A DNA stretch of 5,073 nucleotides, taken from the NCBI GenBank assembly GCA_017999075.1, contig JAGOBX010000301.1:1-5073 (forward strand). The letters are read 5' to 3'. This stretch comes from Candidatus Babelota bacterium (GTDB taxonomy: Bacteria > JAGOBX01). The notes below the pieces were generated by a model. That model worked only from the letters and a program-made list of their open reading frames with translations. It was not told where the DNA came from and ran no database searches. Shown piece by piece: positions 1 through 5,073 of the stretch. Numbering within the stretch: position 1 is the stretch's first letter; each line of letters begins with the position of its first letter. A program made the position numbers and the translations under genes.

Positions 1-2394
1 CCTGTATCAATATCTATAATTACTACTGATGATATTAAAATGTATGGAGCGCAAAGTATTGCCGAAGTTCTCCGAATGGTTCCTGGCGTGTATGTTCAGG
101 AGACAACCGGCGGCCAGCAGGATGTGGCAATACGCGGTATGACGAACGGACCGAAAAATGCCGGAGCATTCTCATCATATTCAAGAAACATACTTGTCAT
201 GATTGACGGCCGTTCATATTTCAATGATATTTTCGGAGGAACATTCTGGGAATTTCTGCCAATAACAGTTGACGACATTGATAGAATAGAAGTTGTCCGC
301 GGGCCTGCGTCCGCACTGTTCGGCGCTAATGCGGTAACAGGCGTAGTCAACATCATAACAAAAAATTTCAAAAAAACCGACGGTTTTTATTTTTCTTCAA
401 GCATAGGCCTGAACGCTCTGAAGCCGTCTGATATTGACAACGGTAATTATGGTAATTTAACTACAATTCGGTTCGGAAAGGAAAATGAAAAATTTTCTTA
501 CCGCATCGGCGCTGAATTCTCAAAAAAAACAATTTTTGACAATCAATCATATAACCATTCATACAAGAGGTTCGAATCAGGCAGACAATCGCTTTTAGCT
601 GATGCTGCGAAAAATTTTCCGTCAAACCCAGATTTTCCGAGTGCGGACAATAACTCCCTTAAAACATACAGAATTTCAGCTTTTATGAGTTACAATATTA
701 ATAAACAGTCAAGTTTAAGTTTGCAGTTCGGCAGAAGCGAAGGCAGCGCTAATCTTACAGGCACTTCAGGCGACCTGATGATTTCAAATTATGATAATAT
801 TGAAAATAATGTTATCAAGTTAAATTATCAGTTAAATGATTTGAAAATATCCTTTTCAAACATATTCGGTATATTAGGCGAACATTCGAGTTTTGCGGAC
901 AGCAATGAAGAGGAACAGGATGGGATGGATTGGACATCTTACGACATTGATGTTCAGAACATTTTCAAAATTTCAAAGAAAGACATACTTGTTGCCGGCA
1001 TAAACTGGCGAAAAGCTGAGAGCAGTTCAGACGGTGTTTATTTCCGGGATAAAAACGAAAAATCACAGCGTTTTATAGCAGGTTTTTTAAATAATGAGTT
1101 ATCTATCACGGATAATCTGAAATGGATTTTAGGCGGAAGATACGATAAATTCGACACGCCTGACAAAGATAAATTTTCGCCGCAATCAATATTATTCTAC
1201 AAACCTAAAGACAACCATACATTCCGTTTCATATATTCGCAGGCAATCCGCGCGCCATTCATAGCTGATTTATTCACAAACGCCCAATTTTCTGCCGGTG
1301 ATTATATTATTCCTCAAGCTGATTCAGCTCCGATTATTATGCTCAGCCCCAATGAAAATCTCAATCCTGTAGGAATCAAATCATTTGAAATAGCTTATTC
1401 TACAGTATTAAAAAATAAGATAAATCTTGATTTCAGTGTATATCATTATGAAGTTGAAGATATGATAGGTTATATAAACGCAGTTTCAGGCGACAGTTTA
1501 ATTTTTGGTCCAGGCATTATTGGCGGGACAGCATTTCCGACTTCAAAATCAAATGCTGCAGCTACTGATCTGAAAGCCGTGAACTTAGACGGCAAACTCA
1601 AATCAGACGGATTTGAAATGGGTTTAAATTATAACATAAATAAAAACACAAGATTATGGAGCAATTATTCTTATCAGAATTCTAAATTTCAGGACATTCA
1701 TTCGAAATCCGTGCCTGCGCATCTCGCATCTTTCGGCGGTCACAAATCTTATAAAAACGGCTGGACATTATCAGGGTCAATCAATTATGTCAGTTCTTCG
1801 CGTATTGAAATAACAAATGTGATGGATCAGACACTTGCGCAGATAAACAAAGATCTTGCGGCAGATCCGATTGCTTTTATAACCCAGGCGCAGACAGGCG
1901 CTGATATTTACAAGCAGAAATATTTGAATGACGGCGCTTATTTATACAATACGCTTGGCGGCGCTGACTTGGGCGCTGCTGCAAACCCGACTTTAGCAGC
2001 AATTCTTGATTCTGCCCTTGGCGGCGGAGGAACGCTTATCGCTCCTTTAACTGCTGCGTTGAATGCTACAGGAGTATCTTCTGATAAAGTTTCCTTCATT
2101 CTGGCGAGTAGCAGTGTTACTGCTGCTGCTGCCGGTTTGTCAGCAAGCAACGGCGCTGCTCTATTGTCCGCGCGCGGGGTCAATGGCGAACTTTATAAAT
2201 ACAGCGCTGCGCAAGTAAGCGTCCAGGAAACTGAAGATTATTGTTTCATAAATTTAAAAGCAGCAAAAAAAATATTCAACGACAACGGCGAATTTGCATT
2301 ATCAGCAAGTTTAAGACCGGACAAACGCCAGTATGCATTCGGTGAAAAAACAGGCGATAAATATTTCGTAACATTCAACTATAAATTTAAATAA
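1..2394 (+). CDS. TonB-dependent outer-membrane receptor, 5'-partial
   Basis: This encodes an outer-membrane beta-barrel receptor that imports a scarce ligand (siderophore, corrinoid or similar) using TonB-ExbBD energy. The frame is open from base 1, so the first Met codon (position 40) is internal: the residues before it, PVSISIITTDDIK, are normal plug-domain sequence. Signal peptide and TonB box therefore lie outside the window. Of 797 visible residues, about 1-121 are plug, with the hallmarks VMIDGRSY (66-73), RIEVVRGP (about 94-101), LFGANAV and NIITK (117-121). The rest alternates aromatic and polar residues as barrel strands do. The C-terminus, FVTFNYKFK, resembles a beta-signal but ends in Lys after the last aromatic residue. 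Residues 652-738 form an Ala/Gly-rich insertion (22 Ala in 87). The plug resembles CirA/FecA-like receptors, but the substrate cannot be read from the sequence. The family call is secure. The frame is unbroken to TAA at 2392. Confidence 0.95.
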   Translation, partial: PVSISIITTDDIKMYGAQSIAEVLRMVPGVYVQETTGGQQDVAIRGMTNGPKNAGAFSSYSRNILVMIDGRSYFNDIFGGTFWEFLPITVDDIDRIEVVRGPASALFGANAVTGVVNIITKNFKKTDGFYFSSSIGLNALKPSDIDNGNYGNLTTIRFGKENEKFSYRIGAEFSKKTIFDNQSYNHSYKRFESGRQSLLADAAKNFPSNPDFPSADNNSLKTYRISAFMSYNINKQSSLSLQFGRSEGSANLTGTSGDLMISNYDNIENNVIKLNYQLNDLKISFSNIFGILGEHSSFADSNEEEQDGMDWTSYDIDVQNIFKISKKDILVAGINWRKAESSSDGVYFRDKNEKSQRFIAGFLNNELSITDNLKWILGGRYDKFDTPDKDKFSPQSILFYKPKDNHTFRFIYSQAIRAPFIADLFTNAQFSAGDYIIPQADSAPIIMLSPNENLNPVGIKSFEIAYSTVLKNKINLDFSVYHYEVEDMIGYINAVSGDSLIFGPGIIGGTAFPTSKSNAAATDLKAVNLDGKLKSDGFEMGLNYNINKNTRLWSNYSYQNSKFQDIHSKSVPAHLASFGGHKSYKNGWTLSGSINYVSSSRIEITNVMDQTLAQINKDLAADPIAFITQAQTGADIYKQKYLNDGAYLYNTLGGADLGAAANPTLAAILDSALGGGGTLIAPLTAALNATGVSSDKVSFILASSSVTAAAAGLSASNGAALLSARGVNGELYKYSAAQVSVQETEDYCFINLKAAKKIFNDNGEFALSASLRPDKRQYAFGEKTGDKYFVTFNYKFK

Positions 2395-2407
2395 AATACT
2401 TATTACT

Positions 2408-2431
2408 CAACTTTCGAGGTTTATGAAGTTG
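2408..2431 (+). terminator. weak hairpin after the receptor gene, possible terminator
   Basis: CAACTT (2408-2413) is complementary to AAGTTG (2426-2431), giving a 6-bp stem with a 12-base loop that starts 13 bases after the receptor stop codon. The sequence after it is TTTATTGG, a poor U-tract. The stem is short and AT-rich, so this is at best a weak intrinsic terminator. It could be chance in such AT-rich DNA. Confidence 0.25.
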
Positions 2432-2496
2432 TTTATTGGTTGAAAAAAGTTGTTGAAAATTGTTAAAAAAATAAAATTATTAACATTGTGTATATA

Positions 2497-2515
2497 TTCT
2501 GAACTGTTTCCAGAA
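2497..2515. promoter_or_regulatory. inverted repeat TTCTG-N9-CAGAA upstream of the phosphate transporter
   Basis: TTCTG (2497-2501) and CAGAA (2511-2515) form a 5-bp inverted repeat separated by 9 bases. Its right end lies 12 bases before the ribosome-binding site of the transporter gene. A TATATT hexamer (2493-2498) overlaps its left arm and could be a -10 element, but I see no convincing -35 box at the right distance. The placement suits an operator or a 5'-leader structure, but the arms are short and no known regulator motif (for example a Pho box) is recognisable. Confidence 0.25.
2501..2512 (+). repeat. 12-bp repeat GAACTGTTTCCA, copy 1
   Basis: The sequence GAACTGTTTCCA recurs exactly, in inverted orientation, at 4652-4663 in the gap on the other side of the transporter gene. 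The core GGAA-N4-TTCC symmetry is complete only in the second copy; this copy has TGAA in place of GGAA. The role is unknown: it could be a dispersed palindromic element fragment, a protein-binding site, or chance. Confidence 0.45.
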
Positions 2516-2527
2516 ATAAAATTTTAT

Positions 2528-2533
2528 AGGAGA
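2528..2533 (+). promoter_or_regulatory. ribosome-binding site of the phosphate transporter gene
   Basis: AGGAGA lies 8 bases before the ATG at 2542. This is a near-ideal Shine-Dalgarno match and spacing. It fixes the start of the transporter gene and supports inclusion of the N-terminal hydrophobic segment. Confidence 0.85.
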
Positions 2534-2541
2534 AAACATCT

Positions 2542-4602
2542 ATGTTTACAATCTTAAAAATTATAACAAAAAAAATATTATTTTATTGTCTTTTTATTTT
2601 TATTTCAGTATATCAGGTTTCAGGGTATGAAATAAAAAATTTGTCTTACGAAACAGGTCAGGACAAAATTTCATCTTTTGTTTCAACAAAAATTCCGGGT
2701 AAAATAATAGTAAAAATTCATGATGATTTTAAAAAACCTGTTAGAGATATCCCAGTATATTTTTCATTGGTTTCAAAACCTTCAAAAGCCGAAGGGCAAA
2801 CTATTGAAGACACGTTTGTTTTAACCGGCAGTAACGGCATAGCATCAACAAATTTTATTACAGGCAATAAAACAGGTAATTACAATATCATAGTAACTTC
2901 GCCTCAAATTCCGGAAAAAATTGTTTCAATAAAAATAGAAGCGAAAAAAAAATTATGGGGATTAGAATTACTTTTCGGATTATTGGGAGGATTAGCGTTA
3001 TTCCTATACGGAATGAAATTAATGGGAGACAGTTTGATTAAACTTGGCGGAACAAAAATGTCAAAAATAATGAATGTATTGACTTCAAACAGATTTATGG
3101 GAGTTTTTGTAGGAACTTTTGTAACACTTGTAGTTCAGTCAAGTTCAGCTACAACTGTAATGGTTGTCGGACTAATCAATGCTCAAATGATGTCTCTTGC
3201 TCAATCAATAGGCATTATTCTCGGAGCTAATATCGGAACTACTATAACAGCTCAAATTATTGCATTTAAACTTACCGATTACTCGCTTTTATTTATTGCC
3301 ATCGGTTTTTCACTAATGCTTCTTAGCAAAAACAAAAAAAAAATAATTATAGGTGAAATAATACTTGGGTTCGGTATTCTGTTTTACGGAATAGATATTA
3401 TGTCCAGAGTTATGGAACCCATCAGATCTTATCAGCCGTTCATCCAAATGATGCAGCAGATGGAAAATCCATTGAAAGGCGTAATTGTCGGATTTGTGTT
3501 TACTGCCCTGATTCAATCTTCAAGTGCTGCTACTGGAGTATTTATCGCACTCTCATTTCAGGGATTATTAACATTAAAAGGAGCCATTCCATTAACATTC
3601 GGAGCTAACATAGGAACTTGCGCAACAGCAATTTTAGCTTCATTAAACGCAAACCGCGAAGCCAAACGGGCTGCTCTGGCGCATATTTTATTCAATATAA
3701 TAAGCACGGTTATTTTTCTTCCGTTCCTTGACTGGTATCAAAAAATTATAGAGTATATTTCATATTCAAATCATATCTCCGCTGTTTCCACTGAAGATAT
3801 TATAACTTATGTTCCACGTCAGATTGCAAACGCTCATTCTATTGCAAAAATAATTGCAGTCATATTATTTTTGCCTTTAACTAATCATCTCGCCAGATTA
3901 TGTGAAAAACTTATGCCTGTCAAACCTGAAAAAGATGCAGATAAATATAAACCGAAATATCTGGATAAATCTGCCATGATGCTGCCTACAGTAGCTCTTC
4001 AATCTGCTAAACAGGAAATATTGCGTATGGCGTTTTCAGTAAAAAAAATGCTGGATCTTTCAATTGAAACAATTGAAAAAAGAAATGAAGAAACTATTGA
4101 TACTGTAATTAATATTGACAATAAAATTGATTCTTTGAATCATTCCATCAGAGATTATCTTGTGAAAATTGCTCAAAATCCGTTATCTCCAGAAGATTCA
4201 AAATCCCAAATGTCTTTCATGTATCTAATTTCAAACATTGAACATATCGGTGATATAATAAGTCATGACATTATGAATTTAAGCAGGAAATTAATTAATA
4301 AAAATATTTCATTGCCCGCTGAAGAATATAAAACAATTCTGGACCAGCATAAATTTATATCAGAGAATTTTACCATTCTTTTTGAAAGTTTTAAAGACGG
4401 CCATGAAAATATGTCTGAAAAAATTATAAAAAATAAAAACGAGCTGATAAAAAACGAAAATGAAATGCGCAGACTTCATTTCATAAATATTAATAACAAA
4501 CCTCAGGGGATCACTCCGATTTACCTTGACTTGATTCAGGCATATCATTCGGTTTACAGCGGATTAAGTTCTTGCGCATATATAATGAAAGGAGAATTTT
4601 AA
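2542..4602 (+). CDS. Na+/Pi cotransporter family protein with N-terminal Ig-like domain and C-terminal PhoU-like domain
   Basis: This 686-residue inner-membrane protein belongs to the NptA/YjbB-like Na+/phosphate cotransporter family, whose members move phosphate with Na+. Residues 1-28 are a basic then hydrophobic export or anchor segment; there is no proper lipobox around Cys16. Residues about 30-135 look like a bacterial Ig-like (Big_1-type) domain, with VPVYFSLV-like and GSNGIASTNF strands, presumably periplasmic. The membrane core, about 138-450, contains two family repeats: QSSSATT (199-205) with GANIGTT (228-234), and QSSSAAT (325-331) with GANIGTC (354-360). These paired motifs form the substrate and Na+ site in the family. 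Residues about 485-685 are charged helices of PhoU type, expected in the cytoplasm. The extra length over typical bacterial members (roughly 540-550 residues) is mostly the Ig-like part. The start is set by AGGAGA 8 bases upstream. All key motifs are present, so it is probably functional. Direction of transport is not evident from the sequence. Confidence 0.95.
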   Translation: MFTILKIITKKILFYCLFIFISVYQVSGYEIKNLSYETGQDKISSFVSTKIPGKIIVKIHDDFKKPVRDIPVYFSLVSKPSKAEGQTIEDTFVLTGSNGIASTNFITGNKTGNYNIIVTSPQIPEKIVSIKIEAKKKLWGLELLFGLLGGLALFLYGMKLMGDSLIKLGGTKMSKIMNVLTSNRFMGVFVGTFVTLVVQSSSATTVMVVGLINAQMMSLAQSIGIILGANIGTTITAQIIAFKLTDYSLLFIAIGFSLMLLSKNKKKIIIGEIILGFGILFYGIDIMSRVMEPIRSYQPFIQMMQQMENPLKGVIVGFVFTALIQSSSAATGVFIALSFQGLLTLKGAIPLTFGANIGTCATAILASLNANREAKRAALAHILFNIISTVIFLPFLDWYQKIIEYISYSNHISAVSTEDIITYVPRQIANAHSIAKIIAVILFLPLTNHLARLCEKLMPVKPEKDADKYKPKYLDKSAMMLPTVALQSAKQEILRMAFSVKKMLDLSIETIEKRNEETIDTVINIDNKIDSLNHSIRDYLVKIAQNPLSPEDSKSQMSFMYLISNIEHIGDIISHDIMNLSRKLINKNISLPAEEYKTILDQHKFISENFTILFESFKDGHENMSEKIIKNKNELIKNENEMRRLHFININNKPQGITPIYLDLIQAYHSVYSGLSSCAYIMKGEF

Positions 4603-4622
4603 CCAAATACAATCGGATAATG

Positions 4623-4664
4623 GGAATGTTTCCAAATATATAAATATATTTTGGAAACAGTTCC
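4623..4664. terminator. long hairpin between convergent genes, possible bidirectional terminator
   Basis: GTTTCCAAA (4628-4636) is perfectly complementary to TTTGGAAAC (4650-4658). Outside it, GGAAT (4623-4627) pairs with ATTCC-type bases at 4659-4664 if G4660 is bulged, giving about 14 bp. The AT-rich interior can pair further. It starts 21 bases after the transporter stop and lies 67 bases beyond the flgC stop, the usual place for a shared terminator. Neither side has a good run of T directly after the stem, so it is not a textbook intrinsic terminator. It coincides with the segment bounded by the 9-bp direct repeats. Confidence 0.5.
4652..4663 (-). repeat. 12-bp repeat GAACTGTTTCCA, copy 2 (inverted)
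   Basis: On the plus strand this reads TGGAAACAGTTC, the exact reverse complement of 2501-2512. It forms much of the right arm of the intergenic hairpin. With copy 1 it brackets the transporter gene, so the two sites would be complementary within a single transcript of that gene. Confidence 0.45.
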
Positions 4665-4731
4665 TCACTCGGATAATTTAAAAATAAAATTTGGTAATAA
4701 ATAATTTTTTAAACTTTTAAAACTGGTTATC

Positions 4732-5073
4732 TTATCTTGCAAGTTCAAGAGCTTTATTAAACATAGCTTTAGCAGATTTAATTGTAGTTATATTTGCTTC
4801 GTAAGCGCGCGTAGCAGTTATCATATCAACCATTTCAGATACAACATTTACATTCGGAAATTCTACATATCCGATTTTAGAGGCCAATTTATCAAACTCT
4901 TCGGCTGACAAATCAGCATATTGTTCTTTTCTTGTTCCATCTTCATTAAAAAAATCCGAATATTTAAATGAATCAGGATGATCCGGATTATAAACAAGTC
5001 TCATAGGATTTTTTTTATCTTCAACAATATCAACTACACGAACGCCGGTTCCTGCAAGTTCATATAAATCACT
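4732..5073 (-). CDS. flgC: flagellar basal-body rod protein FlgC, 5'-partial
   Basis: FlgC is a proximal rod subunit of the flagellar basal body, exported by the flagellar type III apparatus and assembled in the periplasm. The 113 visible residues are its C-terminal part. The frame is open to the right edge, and residues upstream of the first in-window Met (codon 5002-5004) already match the family (TGVRVVDIVED), so that Met is internal. Family signatures are RLVYNPDHPD (25-34, numbered from the window edge), the strongly conserved FPNVNVVSEMVDMI (72-85) and TRAYEANI (88-95), ending in ALELAR as rod proteins do. Between DHPD and IGYV lies an acidic, Lys-containing insertion (about 35-67) where most FlgC proteins have only a few residues. 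FlgB would usually be encoded upstream (to the right) and FliE often downstream, but no flagellar gene follows here: flgC is the last gene of its direction before a convergent neighbour. Confidence 0.93.
   Translation of the reverse strand, partial: SDLYELAGTGVRVVDIVEDKKNPMRLVYNPDHPDSFKYSDFFNEDGTRKEQYADLSAEEFDKLASKIGYVEFPNVNVVSEMVDMITATRAYEANITTIKSAKAMFNKALELAR

Larger units (their letters stand above)
4613..4677. repeat. perfect 9-bp direct repeat TCGGATAAT flanking a 47-bp palindromic segment
   Basis: TCGGATAAT occurs at 4613-4621 and again at 4669-4677. Between the copies lie 47 bases (4622-4668) that are almost entirely an inverted repeat. A direct repeat around a segment with inverted ends is what a small non-autonomous transposable element leaves behind as a target-site duplication. 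The segment is too short to code for anything. Chance repetition in a short AT-rich gap cannot be excluded. Confidence 0.4.

Noticed and set aside
40-42. ATG at 40 as the true start of the receptor gene
   Set aside because: The frame is open to base 1 and the 13 upstream codons give normal plug-domain sequence (PVSISIITTDDIK). No ribosome-binding site precedes the ATG. The gene is simply cut by the window edge.
96-371. Minus-strand open frame opposite the receptor plug
   Set aside because: It lies wholly within a well-supported gene on the other strand, has no recognisable domain, and is explained as a shadow of the plug-domain codons.
1938-2183. Minus-strand open frame rich in Ala and Pro opposite the Ala/Gly-rich receptor insertion
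   Set aside because: Its composition is the mirror of GCT/GGC-rich codons on the plus strand. The receptor frame runs uninterrupted through it and resumes normal barrel sequence.
3313-3516. Minus-strand open frame within the transporter gene
   Set aside because: It is antisense to conserved transporter helices, has no recognisable domain, and is a shadow.
4360-4548. Minus-strand open frame opposite the PhoU-like domain
   Set aside because: It is antisense to helical coding sequence with AT-rich codons, with no family features and no plausible start signal.
4588-4594. AAAGGAG near the end of the transporter gene as a ribosome-binding site for a further plus-strand gene
   Set aside because: No start codon follows at a usable distance, and the next 130 bases hold no plus-strand reading frame of note. 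The bases encode the transporter's own last residues (KGEF).
4690-4731. AT-rich stretch after the flgC stop as an intrinsic terminator
   Set aside because: Only A/T pairs with almost no loop can be drawn (TTTAAAC-type symmetry), which is not stable enough to call. The hairpin at 4623-4664 is a better candidate.
5002-5004. Minus-strand ATG (complement of 5002-5004) as the start of a small 90-residue protein
   Set aside because: The frame continues to the window edge, and the extra residues (TGVRVVDIVEDKKNP) match FlgC. It is an internal Met of a longer gene.

Overview
The window comes from a low-GC, diderm, flagellated bacterium. An outer-membrane TonB-dependent receptor shows the outer membrane, and a flagellar rod gene shows motility. 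Coding sequence is rich in AAA, ATT and TTA codons, and the intergenic stretches are very AT-rich. The sequence does not fix the phylum. The unusually long FlgC and the Ig-domain-bearing phosphate transporter suggest something outside the well-studied Proteobacteria, but that is inference.

Layout, left to right. (1) Positions 1-2394, plus strand: the C-terminal part of a TonB-dependent receptor, running in from beyond the left edge and already inside the plug domain, with a large Ala/Gly-rich insertion late in its barrel. (2) Positions 2395-2541: a 147-bp AT-rich gap with a weak hairpin, a short inverted repeat and the ribosome-binding site of the next gene. (3) Positions 2542-4602, plus strand: a complete Na+/phosphate cotransporter family protein made of an N-terminal export segment, an Ig-like domain, two inverted QSSS transport repeats and a C-terminal PhoU-like helical domain. 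(4) Positions 4603-4731: a convergent intergenic gap holding a hairpin flanked by a perfect 9-bp direct repeat. (5) Positions 4732-5073, minus strand: the C-terminal 113 residues of the flagellar rod protein FlgC, whose 5' end lies beyond the right edge.

The receptor and the transporter are co-directional and could both serve nutrient uptake (a TonB substrate, and phosphate or Na+ handling). The 147-bp gap argues against tight operon coupling. flgC belongs to a separate, convergently transcribed flagellar locus. I see no phage, CRISPR, toxin-antitoxin, insertion sequence with transposase, tRNA or rRNA. This is largely ordinary chromosomal sequence. The points worth a second look are the hairpin with its flanking repeats, a 12-bp sequence shared in inverted orientation by the two gaps around the transporter gene, and non-standard insertions or fusions in all three proteins.
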